64,000 nucleotides of DNA from Blepharisma stoltei (Eukaryota > Ciliophora > Heterotrichea > Heterotrichida > Blepharismidae). Numbering within the stretch: the stretch's first letter is position 1; the number at the start of each line of letters is the position of its first letter. The stretch spans positions 744,001 to 808,000 of the forward strand of contig CAJZBQ010000005.1 of the NCBI GenBank assembly GCA_914767885.1. Reading direction: 5' to 3'. The position numbers and the translations under genes were made by a program. Shown here piece after piece: positions 46,405 to 56,607 of this stretch. The notes beneath the pieces are model-generated. The model saw only the letters and a list, made by a program, of their open reading frames with translations, had not been told where the DNA came from and searched no databases.

Positions 46405-48134
46405 ATGAAGTTAAAAATGTAAAAAATTACATAGGTCTGAAAATCAAAATCCCAAAGAAAAAGCATTGGATGGGAAAAGTAAAAATATTGGCCACTATCT
46501 CCTTGGCAGAACAATAGGTGAAGGGACTTTCGGCAAAGTGAAGCTTGGAAGCCACAACTTGACTGGAGAAAAAGTCGCAATAAAAATTTTAGAAAAAGAT
46601 CGAATCTGCGACGTTGCAGACGTAGAAAGAGTTTCAAGAGAAATCCATATTCTCAAACTCATTAGACATGCTAATATAATTCAACTTTATGAGGTAAACT
46701 GCATCATAGATAATAGAAACGCCCTCAAAGCTGTACTTAATCATGGAGTTTGCTAATGGTGGCGAGCTCTTTGATTATATTGTTGCTAATACAAGGATTA
46801 AAGAAAAAGAAGCATGCCGATTTTTCCAACAAATTGTGGCAGGAATTGAGTACATCCACAAGCTGAATGTTGTTCATAGAGATTTGAAACCGGAAAACCT
46901 TCTATTGGACCATAATAACAATATTAAAATCGTTGATTTTGGCCTCAGTAACACGTATAAGCCTGGAGAGTTGCTGAAGACCGCATGTGGAAGTCCATGC
47001 TATGCAGCCCCTGAAATGATACAAGGGAAGAAATATGTGGGCTCAAGAGTAGATATTTGAAGCTCTGGAGTCATTTTATTTGCTATGATATGTGGATATT
47101 TACCATTTGAAGACCCTAACACAGGACAGCTCTATAAAAAAATCATTGCTGGCGAGTACCATTCCCCGAAATTCATTTCTGCAGAAGCAAAAGACATTTT
47201 GAAGGGCATACTGAACACTGACCCAGACAAAAGGTACACTATTGAGCAAATAAGGCAGCATCCTTGGTTCAGCCAAGTGAAGCAAGAAACGACCCCAGGA
47301 ATCCTTGTAGGCTATGATAGCATCAATGTAGATTCAGAAATTTTAATGAAGCTTCAAGAATACAGCATTGATACTCAATATGCTCAAAAATGCATAGAAG
47401 CAAATAAGCATACTCATATCACCACAGCGTAAAGCGTATGCAGGTATTATTTATTGCTGAAAAAACACTTACAAAATGGTGGGACTTCAGTTGCTGATTA
47501 TAGCTATCTTTCTGATAGCGAAACAACGCATATTATTCCTCATCCCCCGCATAAACTGAACCAGAGCTTTAACCAAACTATATCAAATGCGCCTCATCCT
47601 CCTTTATTTAAACTGAAAAATGAACAACTAATAACTCCATTAAACCCTCGTCATCGGCGATTGGTAAACACTACAGTCTCATACAAAATAGGTAGCACTG
47701 GAGGCTCTGGGTCAAAAGAAATCGAAGCAATAAAGCCTGAATACCCTACAAGCATGACTCAGAACTACCACCTTAGAGGAATATCGCACCAAATAAATAC
47801 GTATAAATCTGGCTCACCTAAGACTAGGGGACACCACTCAGTTTCTCCAAAAAATGTAAATCCAAGACAAAAGCATCTAAAATATAGACTTATTGGAAGA
47901 GAAACCATGGGAGTAGCAGGAACGCCTCGACCTCCTACACGAGTGACACCAAATGGTCAAAGAGCTTCAGGATCTAGAGGAAGAGTAAAAACTCCAGGGC
48001 TAAATGACAGTATCGATTTTGATACCAATAAAAGCTTGAATAACACCTTTAGATTTAGTCCAAGAACAGCTATTACAGCTGATGGGAGCCATGGACGTCG
48101 AGGGAGAGCAAGCAGAGAAAAATCTTATTTGTAA
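46405..48134 (+). CDS. SNF1: AMPK/SNF1-related protein kinase alpha subunit
   Basis: 560 residues after removal of introns at 46419-46434 (16 nt), 46694-46709 (16 nt) and 47429-47443 (15 nt). The first intron splits an ATG codon. Kinase motifs in order: [44 protein letters not shown], and activation loop [17 protein letters not shown] with the LKB1-type target Thr. Then VDIWSSG with UGA-coded Trp, GYLPFEDPN and [20 protein letters not shown]-like segment follows ([28 protein letters not shown]). The long C-terminal tail is basic and SPK-rich. It would act in energy sensing; regulatory subunits are not in this window. Confidence 0.92.
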
Positions 48135-48368
48135 TTATAACTATTTTTATTCTACCATAATTGTCCATTTATAATCTTGCTAAATTCATTTTTAATATCT
48201 CAACAATTTAATCAATTCAAGTGTCAATAATAGATAAATTTAATGCAATATAACTCTTATGGGAAAATAGATGGGATCTCTACCACCTCTCAAACGACCC
48301 TTTTGCAATGCACCGGAATTGAAACTTGATAAATCTTTTAATTTTCTCAAAAAGGGCTAAGAATAATA

Positions 48369-50115
48369 ATGATCATGGATATTGAAAGCCTCGCAAGAGT
48401 GTGTCTCAGGAACATCCAAGACCTAGGTGGGTCCAGGACCAATCTGCCAGCAGGCCAAGGTTAGGTATATTTTAGCTCTCGAACTCCTCGAAAGACTTGA
48501 ACAAGCTGAGAAATGGGAAAAAGAAAACTACGTTTCCCTGAACACCGAGCCTACAGAAGAAACGGAGCCTCCAATCCTCACTTTTCCCTCGCTGCCTTCC
48601 CTGCAGCCGCTCCCCCGAATGTCTGATAATCCTAAAGATATAATATTTGATGCTTTTTTATGTGACAAACCGGTTCCCTCTCTCGCTCCTATTAATACAG
48701 ACCGTGTTTCTCTTCTTCTCAAGGCTTTAGCGCTTTCAGTCAACGCGCAGCCTCTTCTTCCCGAAGAGAAGTCGCTTTTGACTCACTTCATACAAAATAA
48801 GAACTACCCTTCGCTTCAAACTTTTATCTATCAGAAGCTCTTACACGGATACTTGGACTTGCCTGAATATTACTCGCAGCTCGTGTCCTTCCTCATTGAT
48901 TCCTTCCCTAGCGTTGAAGTGGCGGCTGAGGTGATAAGAAGGCTGCCTCTCCTCACTGAGGAGCTGTGGAAATACATCTGGGCGCACTCGCACGAGTTCC
49001 TGTACCTTCTGAAGGAGCTCGTTCTCACTTGTGAAGAAGGCATTCAAGGGCTGGACGAGATGTTTGGGATGCTTGACTCAGAGGAAGCCTTGGTGCAGAG
49101 CCACGCAACTTCTCTGATATCGAAGCAGCTCTACTTGGTGTGCACAGAGGAAATCGAGCAGCGGGCTATCCAGCAGCTACAGCAAGTCTGGTAAGAAACA
49201 TTCAGCTTTGACACTTTAAACTCACACAACTTCGAGCCCAAAATCCGCCTTTTCTTTAAGTTGTTGAAGAGGAATCCTGAACTTCTCTCTTCACTCATTC
49301 CGATTTATTCGCAGATCGCGAGTCCGTCAGTGAAAAACGTGATACTCCAGTACTTTGCCAGGAGTTTTACCAAAAATATTCCTCAAAACCATCCGATACT
49401 ACTGGAAGCATTCGAAAATATCAGTATCTTTTATGCAGGCCATCCGTTTACAAGAGACGCTTTTAACATCATCAGCCAGCTACAGAGTATACACCAAGAC
49501 GTAAAGACTCTCTTGATAAACAAGGTGCAGGCAAATGAGCACCAAGTTTTGCCATATTTGGCTCCACATTTGAATATGGTGATTTTCATGTAGGAAGATA
49601 TTGCTCAGCTGCTTCCCTCTCTTCTTGGCTTGACAGAGCAGCAGCGGCAGAACTACCTTGCAAAGATTTTTGACGCTCCAGATATAGACGCTTGTGACTT
49701 CCTTGTGCTAGTTCTCCAATTCCAAGGATCACCCACTCAACTAGTCCAGGTTCTAAAAGAGCTTCTAGATCTGCGGCACATTTACCCTCCAGAAGTGCTT
49801 CAAAGAGTCACTGAAAAACTGGTCAGAGTTGAGCCAATCCCTGAGCTATGCATGTACTTCATCTTAAAAGCTAACGAGCTATACTCCCAGCTGAAGGTCT
49901 TCTTTATTTCTTACGCTCTACCTCATCTCCTAAACAGGAAGATCTGGGACTATCCACGAATTTGGAAAGGGTTCGTTGCCTTTGTGGAAAGAACTGTGCC
50001 AGAGTCCTTACAAGTCCTCGAGCTGATGCCGAACGACATTCAAAGTAAGCTGTTAGAACGAGAAGTCATCAAGAAAGGGAAGGTTGAGGACTCTTTGAGA
50101 AGGCAAAAGAGGTAA
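48369..50115 (+). CDS. SYMPK: Symplekin/Pta1 C-terminal-domain protein
   Basis: 566 residues. Introns: 48460-48475 (16 nt, beginning GTTAG, less usual), 49191-49205 and 49579-49593 (15 nt each); exon total is a multiple of three. Start ATG 48369, or 48375. The C-terminal half fits the symplekin C-terminal domain: VLQRVTEKLVRVEPIPELCMYF, LNRKIWDYPRIWKGFVAFVE, PESLQVLELMPNDIQSKLL. Symplekin is the scaffold of pre-mRNA 3'-end cleavage and polyadenylation. The protein is about half the usual length, lacking the N-terminal HEAT domain that binds Ssu72. Codon use is less AT-rich than in its neighbours. Confidence 0.85.
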
Positions 50116-50191
50116 ATAATTTATGTTTTATAATAAAATAGTGAGTTATTAACGCTGGATCCACTCTACACTTTGTGTATCTTTGTGTTAA

Positions 50192-51517
50192 TTAAGTGTA
50201 CATATCTCTTCTTGTATTGGATGTCGAGCCATCTTGTGACTCCAGTTTCTTGCTGGTCTTTTTGCTTCGGTTTCTGATGCTTTCGTTTATCGTGGAGTTG
50301 TGGGAAGACTTGGAGCTGAAGCAGTTCACAGCGCTGATTTTGAACGTCAGGGAAAGTCTTCTTGCTGAGATGGCTTCTCCTAACAAGTTGCAGAATAAGT
50401 CAGGGTCGTCACCGATTTTTGCGCTTTCACAGATAAATTCAGTTAAGGAGCCATTTTCTTTGATTCCTCTGCAGAAGCAAATCAATGCTTTGTTGTCGAG
50501 TGAGTCTATTTCGAAAGAGTAAGATAAGTTTAGATATCTTAACACCCTGTGAGAGATAAGAGCCTTTCCAAGAGAGGAAAGAGCTGAGTTGGATTTAAAC
50601 TCGTTATATGATAAATCCAGCTTGCTCAGCATGTCTGGCAAGGATTCTACTATATATCCCAACCCCTTTGCTGAAATTTTATTGTTTTGGATATCTAAGG
50701 AAGTAATTGGGATTTTGCCTAATAAAAGCTGTTTTAAATATTTAATTCCTTTATCACCTAGCCCGATTCCACCCAAGCTGAGCTCTTGAAGACTAGTATT
50801 CTGCTGCAGCCCTGCCAAAAATTTAACTAAATGCTCGCTTTTTCTGAGAAAGGAGACCCCGCTTAAATTCAAATACTCCAAGTGAGTATTTAAACTAATG
50901 CTGATCGCAAACTGCCTCACAATACTTGAGTTTGCAAATGCGTCATTATTGTACCCTAAATCCAGCCTCTGTATGTAGCGGTTATGAGCTAAGGTCTCCG
51001 ATAAGCAGAGTAATGCTTCACAAGACAAACAGGAATCATATAAATTCAATTCATAGAAGGGCGAGCTACAGTTCAAAATATTTAATAAACCTTTTGGATT
51101 CGTTATCAGATTTCCTTGAAGATTCAGAGATTTCGCTCGGTTCTTGCCGCCCCTGTCTAAGAGTTTTCCTAAAATTGAGCCTGTCAATTCATTAACTGGA
51201 ATTCGATTATTACCCAAGTCAAGTGATTTTAGCGCCAAAGTCTTTTTTAGCTGAATTAAGGGTTTAAATGTCCTTACTATAGAGTCTTGACTCAGCATGC
51301 AATTTTGCAGCACAAGTACTTTGATTCGGTTTGTGAGATTATAATGATTTTGAAGTTGGGATGAAAAATACTCCACAGAATGGCTCACTAAGTATTTATT
51401 TGAGAGGTCAAATCTTGTGTAATGAAGCTCAATTTGTCTGTCTATAAAATCGATTGTTCCTCCGTCTTCTAAGTCTTCGAGCTTATTTAATTGCTCTTGG
51501 ATTTCTTGTATGTCCAT
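50192..51517 (-). CDS. Leucine-rich repeat protein (RI-like)
   Basis: A 441-residue intronless gene. Nine or ten leucine-rich repeats of 28-30 residues, ribonuclease-inhibitor type: LKSLDLGNNRIPVNELTGSI, AKSLNLQGNLITNPKGL, IQRLDLGYNNDAF, LEYLNLSGVSFLRK, LQELSLGGIGLGDKGIKYL, ITSLDIQNNKISAKGLGYI, LSKLDLSYNEFKSNS. It starts with a short coiled segment and ends in a Ser/Lys-rich tail. A binding scaffold; no effector domain. Convergent with the symplekin gene, 76 bp apart. Confidence 0.85.
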   Translation of the reverse strand: MDIQEIQEQLNKLEDLEDGGTIDFIDRQIELHYTRFDLSNKYLVSHSVEYFSSQLQNHYNLTNRIKVLVLQNCMLSQDSIVRTFKPLIQLKKTLALKSLDLGNNRIPVNELTGSILGKLLDRGGKNRAKSLNLQGNLITNPKGLLNILNCSSPFYELNLYDSCLSCEALLCLSETLAHNRYIQRLDLGYNNDAFANSSIVRQFAISISLNTHLEYLNLSGVSFLRKSEHLVKFLAGLQQNTSLQELSLGGIGLGDKGIKYLKQLLLGKIPITSLDIQNNKISAKGLGYIVESLPDMLSKLDLSYNEFKSNSALSSLGKALISHRVLRYLNLSYSFEIDSLDNKALICFCRGIKENGSLTEFICESAKIGDDPDLFCNLLGEAISARRLSLTFKISAVNCFSSKSSHNSTINESIRNRSKKTSKKLESQDGSTSNTRRDMYT

Positions 51518-51625
51518 ATTGATTTAGTATGAGAAAACTACTTAAAACTACATAAAAAGATGATTAAATTCGCATATAACTTCATTATATTCTTTACAGC
51601 TTTAAAATATTAGAACTAGCAGCCA

Positions 51626-52239
51626 TTACGCATCAATATATGATTCATTAGATATACTTTTGTCATATGAAGCATTATGACTTTTAGCTCTTAGAGGAGG
51701 CAGTTTGAATTCTTTCTTTTTTACCTTTCTCGAATTATTTTTTGGAGGCGTTTTGCTTCTTGATTTCTTTACTCTGTTTTTTCTCAGTAATGACTCATCA
51801 ACCAAGGTTCTGAAGACCACTCTGTCGTTGACACGACCTTTCTTATTAATCTAATTCTCTCTTACTCCATCTCTATCAATGAGCCAAAGCTTTGGTTATT
51901 AGAGTGCTTTAGCACAAATTATAAATAATAAATTTTATTCTAAATTTGTTTATATTTGGGTGGAAAAATTCGATTCATGCATATGAATTTTACAGTGTAA
52001 TTCTGTCTTTTCAACCCTAATAAGCAAAATTTTTCTTATTGTTGGGGGCGAAGTACGAGTTTTTGCTTTCGCAGTAATTTTCGTTTATCATAAGTTGCAA
52101 AAAAACCTGACAAATTTGGGTCTCTTAAGCTGTTGTATTCAGGGATTTTGCAGCTTTCAGGCGTTGTTTCGACTACAAACTTTTGGTACCGATTTCTTGC
52201 ATTATAACTCCGTGAGCGATATTTTATTCTTAAGTCCAT
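51626..52239 (-). CDS. Small basic protein with an IES-split 15-nt intron
   Basis: 135 residues: MDLRIKYRSRSYNARNRYQK... joined as KLLRKQKL to INKKGRVNDRVVFRTLVDES. The 15-nt intron GTAAGAGAGAATTAG exists only after a 191-bp element (51865-52055) is removed at TA; its first three bases come from one side of the insert and the other twelve from the far side. The exon total is then a multiple of three. The protein is rich in Arg, Lys and Ser and ends SISNESYIDA. Function unknown. Confidence 0.72.
51865..52055. mobile_element. TA-bounded IES inside a 15-nt intron
   Basis: A 191-bp segment between TA at 51863 and TA at 52054. One end is CTCCATCTC; the other (minus strand) is CTTCGCCCCCAACAATAAG followed by an AATAAGAAAAATTTTGCTTATT palindrome of the type seen at 42600 and 63710. 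Joined, the flanks form a canonical 15-nt intron. Confidence 0.78.
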
Positions 52240-52303
52240 CTTTAGATCATTAACATGTTAATTAATTTGTTTTAATATAAATGGGGTGTCTTAAAATACA
52301 ATA

Positions 52304-52702
52304 ATGATGAATGGGGTCCAAGAGCTGTTAGTAGCTATGGCTGAAACTTTTATTTATAAAGCCATTTATAATCAAAAATTATATTTACTTGCTGAAAATA
52401 CAATAGAAAATTCATTTTCATCCCTTTTTTCTGATAAAGCTTGTGATAGTTTGCAGCAATCAGTTAATCAGCATGAAATCAATGAAGCTCTAGCTTCAAG
52501 CAGTCAAAAGAAGCATAAATACAAGAAAAAGAAGAAAAGATTTAAATCGGGCTTGCCATTAACTCCTAGAGTTAAATATAAATTGTTAAAGGTTAAAGCA
52601 AATATAGTTAGAAAGCGCATTATTGTTCACAGTTTTGAGTATGTGAGAATAGTTTTAGAGCAAATGTCTTATCGTCAAAATCCCATTGTGTATGAACTGT
52701 AA
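52304..52702 (+). CDS. Small basic protein, unknown function
   Basis: A 132-residue single frame. The N-terminal half is helical (LLVAMAETFIYKAIYNQKLYLLAE), then a Lys-rich stretch (KKHKYKKKKKRF), then VKYKLLKVKANIVRKRIIVH. No known domain. It might be nuclear or nucleic-acid binding from its charge. Divergent from the preceding gene, with 64 bp between starts. Confidence 0.5.
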   Translation: MMNGVQELLVAMAETFIYKAIYNQKLYLLAENTIENSFSSLFSDKACDSLQQSVNQHEINEALASSSQKKHKYKKKKKRFKSGLPLTPRVKYKLLKVKANIVRKRIIVHSFEYVRIVLEQMSYRQNPIVYEL

Positions 52703-52779
52703 GTAAATTCTAGATAAGCCAAAGATTTCATATTAGCTCTTAAAAATAAAATAAAATTCAATATCCTTACTGAAAATAT

Positions 52780-53268
52780 AGAAATAAAATGGTGGAGGGC
52801 AGCGTTCGGGAATGTATATCCGGGCAGGTTTTACATGGTTTGTGGGGAGCGCAATGTCGGATTTACCCGACCGCATGCTCATATTCTGGTCAAGGTTTTA
52901 CCAATGGAAAAATATAGTAATTGCTGGAGCCAGAAGGGGACACTTTACCAATTGGGCAAAGTCCCTTGCGCGATACTAGGCTTGCGTACTGAATTCTGCA
53001 TTCCATTTTGGCCGATAGTCCGACAAAAAATTCGTTTTTCAAATTTTTTTAAATGCAAACCCTGTTAGCGTACGGCAGGTGGCCCAGAGTTTCTTACTCT
53101 CGTTCGTAAGGAACAGCACAGTGGAAGACCGTGTCCTGACTTGCAAGAAACGTTGAAGCGTTACGCGGAGGCCGAGTAGTGGTCTTTGTACTTGCAGGGT
53201 GCTTCTCTATAAGTAATTTAAGTTGAAATCAAACGAGACAAAGGTCGATGAATTTTTCATTAGCTTAA
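52780..53268 (+). mobile_element. SINE-like retroposon, intergenic
   Basis: GC-rich, about 490 bp, with the head AATAAAATGGTGGAGG and ATGTATATCCGGGCAGGTTTT as in other copies; the stem is only partly complementary here. A possible diverged TSD is TACTGAAAATATA before the head and TACTGAAGATTAA near 53270. The 3' boundary is uncertain. Confidence 0.6.
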
Positions 53269-53269
53269 C

Positions 53270-53593
53270 TACTGAAGATTAAATAATTTCTGTAAAAATT
53301 TGCAAAATAATTTTTTGAAAAAATAATTAAAAATAACAATTAATTAATTTGCCAGACTTCACTTAAGTTGGCACTCAAATTAGCTAATTACATATAATTG
53401 CCATTTAAATATCAACCATATTTTACAGCTTATATTAATACAAAATTACCTTTCCAGAAAAAAACTTAATCAACCGTGTTTATCTTAAAATATTCAATCA
53501 ATATTTAATCAGTTAGCCATCTTATCGTCTGTTTCAAACCATATTGTCTTTTATTTAAATTTTATAAATAAATTGCAAACCTCTCGATAATCC
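53270..53593. other. Intergenic, upstream of allantoinase-like gene
   Basis: AT-rich; nothing recognised beyond the possible retroposon TSD at its left edge. Confidence 0.5.
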
Positions 53594-55668
53594 ATGGGGA
53601 AAAAAGCATTCATAAGCAGACATATCGTTCTCTGTAGTAATTCCGTCACTAAGTGCAGCAAGCCAGTGTATGGAATAATTTTAATTGACAACGAAGTAAT
53701 TTATGATGTTATCACGATCGAGAAGGACATTCAAGTCTACGAAGTGATTGAGAAGTACTACGATTGAAACCCTGTTGACTGTGAAGACCTTTATATTTCC
53801 CCAGGCTTAATAGACCTAAGCGTTAGAAGAGAATGAGAAGACTATTCTCACCTCACCAAGGCTGCAATTGCTGGAGGTGTCTCTTTTCTTCTAGAAGAAG
53901 TCGGCTACTATGTGGATCACCCTACCTCAACTGGTGAACTTTTCTGTGATATTGGGAAATTAGCCACAGTGGACATCTCCAGTTTTGAAAGGATTAGAGA
54001 ACTTTCTGGGCAAGGCTATCTGGGAGTCCGAGGGTACCTTTTTCCTCCAAGTTCTACAGTTCAATGCATTCCAAATAACCTCAGCGTAGTCTTTTCAGAA
54101 ATTTCCCAGATGCAAATGGTTCTATTCTTAGATCCAACACTTGCAAATCCGAGGATGCTCTATATAGCCTCTCCTATGAGACTGGTAGGGCTAGAAGAGA
54201 GATTCCAATCTTCAGCTCTGAGCGGCAGTCCAGCTAAGATTTTTGCGGGGGCTTTTCCTGATAATGCCGTGGAGTCAGAAGAGTCAGATAAAGACGAAGA
54301 AGTAGAAATCCCAGTAGCCAGGCTTAGAAGGATGACTTTATGTATTGATAACTATTCCACTCCTATAAAAAGCAGATCAAATTCAGATATGTGAACTGAT
54401 GTAGCTACCAAGAATGACCCAGAGCTCAAAATCAACTCAATAGCTGAAGCAGGAGAAGAAGAAGAATTAAGTCCAAAAAAAGTGAGGAAAAACCTGCATA
54501 CAATTTTCGATGACCTAGACAAAAGGATCAAGGAGAGCTACCAAAGTATTGAGAACCTAAGTTTGGCAGAGCAAAACACATATACAAACTCAGGGTCTAC
54601 TAATTTTACTTCTCTATCTCCTAGTAGGTGCAATCCGATAGATAGCGAGCATAAGCAAGAAAACTCTTATCGCTCTAGGATAGAAAAACGACGACCTCCC
54701 TCTTTAAGTATTAAAACAGAAGACAAAACAATCAAAGAGCAAGCATATTTGTACCATCTTGCAAACTACCCAGACCATTGGGAAACTTCAGGAGTAGAAA
54801 AAGTGATCCAAGAGCTAAAGAAATCAAGTTGCAGAGTTCACATCACAAATATATCATCAGCTGCAGCCATTAATAGAGTGAGGCAGGCAAAAGATGAATT
54901 CCCGCTGCTCACTTGTGAAATCCCGGCTTATCATTTAAGCTTTACAAGTGCTGCAATTAAGGATGGAGACACAAGATTCAAAACAAGCCCTCCAATTAGA
55001 AATCAGTCAAATTTAATGCTTCTGTGGGACTTGCTGAAGATGAATGCAATAGATTCAATTAGTTCTCAGCACGCATCAATAAAACCAGAACATAAAGCTT
55101 TGCACTCAGGCAATTTCCAAAAAGCTTTAAATGGAATAAACTCATTAGGCTTCACACTACAAGCTGTCTGGACTATGCTCAATGCTCCTGCGTCTACAAG
55201 TTCCCAGCTTGAGCATTATATTGTAAGGCTTGCCAAATGGTTGAGCCTGCGCCCTGCAAGGATTTTGAACATTGATGACACCAGAGGTAGCATTGAAAAA
55301 GGCAAATATGCAGACTTGGTAATTTGGGATCCTTATGATAGATTTAGGGTTAGAGAAATTTGGCTAAATGCCATTGAAGCTGAACATTTTGATAGTATGG
55401 CATTTTCTCAGCTAAATTTGGTCGAAATTTTTGATAGCAAGACATGTCTTATGGAAAAAATTCGGACAAATTTACTCGAAGAACTATCAAGCACTTCTAG
55501 CAAAAAGTATGCACCTGAGAAATTCAATCACAATATCCTGAAGTTTCTCCTTTTATAAATATGGACCTGATGGGGAAAATTCACCAGGTTTATCTGAGAG
55601 GAAAACTTGCTTTTTCCAACAATGAGTTCTACCCAAGAGGGAAAAAAGTATTAAAATTAGATGCTTAA
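53594..55668 (+). CDS. Allantoinase/dihydropyrimidinase-like protein, probably inactive
   Basis: 683 residues if a 23-bp segment flanked by CCTGA (about 55515-55537) is left out; the frame otherwise breaks there. Cyclic-amidohydrolase landmarks: ISPGLIDLSV, TKAAIAGGVSFLLEEV, TFKTSPPIR-type block (TRFKTSPPIRNQSNLMLLWD), LQAVWTML and KYADLVIWDPY, then MGKIHQVYLRGKLAF. The HxH metal motif after GxID is replaced (IDLSVRR), the second His site reads HITNISS, and the SDH site reads SQH. So a CRMP-like non-catalytic role is likely. An acidic, Ser-rich insertion of about 150 residues (roughly residues 200-350) is unusual for the family. Confidence 0.75.
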
Positions 55669-55695
55669 TGTTGTTGTTAATTTTCTCTTATAAAG

Positions 55696-56430
55696 ATGAG
55701 CTTTGGTATTTATCAAAGCTATATAAGACAGCCAGAAAAATTTTTCGCTCCTTCTGTGCCTTATAAAGTCGGCAAATATAAAAGTCCAAGGCGGAATTTT
55801 AAAAGTCCTGAGGTTTATAGTTCTCATGCAGCTCCTGTTACAATTACTAACTTCTCCAACAAATCTCTTATAACTAGCAGACTTTCTTCAAGGGCTTCTC
55901 CAAGATATTCAACAGAGATGGATTGGTCAAGAGATAACAGAAAGTTGGATAACAGAAGAAAAACTTCAATGGATTTTCAAAAAAATGACTCATTGTATAT
56001 GAATTCATACTCAGAATGCTCGAATCTGTGTCTGAATAAAGTGAATTTAAGTCTGGAAGAGCCTGCGATAAAACGACCTACTACAAAGTCAGTGCGGAGA
56101 TCAACAGAAAGTGAAAACGTTTTTTCAAACCAAAAGGAAATTATTAGGGAAAGTTATGCTTATTTAAGACCGAAATCGATGAAATATACACAGTATCTGA
56201 AAGGGCATGAAGTGAGTGAAAGAAAATACCCAAAATCAAGCAGATCTTATAGCGTCAGGAGAGATGAGAGAGGACAAACTGAACAAAACCACAAAAGACC
56301 AAGAATTGAGAACTTGGAGAAATATACGTCAGAGAAAGTAAGAAATGTGAGGTCAACTCGATATGAATGCTTTTCACCAGGACTTTATCAGAGTGCTATA
56401 ATTAGCAACTATTTACTCGAATTACAATAA
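55696..56430 (+). CDS. Basic Tyr/Ser-rich protein, unknown function
   Basis: A 244-residue single frame, 27 bp after the preceding gene on the same strand. It is rich in Arg, Ser and Tyr, with several SPRR/SPRY-like motifs (KYKSPRRNFKSPE, SRASPRYS, RSYSVRRDERG). Probably disordered; perhaps a cortical or chromatin protein. No domain recognised. It resembles the proteins at 21557 and 55696 only in composition, as heterotrich genomes seem to have many such genes. Confidence 0.5.
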   Translation: MSFGIYQSYIRQPEKFFAPSVPYKVGKYKSPRRNFKSPEVYSSHAAPVTITNFSNKSLITSRLSSRASPRYSTEMDWSRDNRKLDNRRKTSMDFQKNDSLYMNSYSECSNLCLNKVNLSLEEPAIKRPTTKSVRRSTESENVFSNQKEIIRESYAYLRPKSMKYTQYLKGHEVSERKYPKSSRSYSVRRDERGQTEQNHKRPRIENLEKYTSEKVRNVRSTRYECFSPGLYQSAIISNYLLELQ

Positions 56431-56607
56431 AAATAGTAATGTGTAACATAAACAGGTTTCTTACTTTGTAATTAAAGATTTCGAATAGTCCTTGCTGTGT
56501 AACTGCGCGTCTAACTTATATTATTTTAATGAGTTTGCTTAATGAGTGGCTAAAATATGCATTATTACCATACTTGTAATAATTATTTCCCCAGCTTCAC
56601 CATATAA

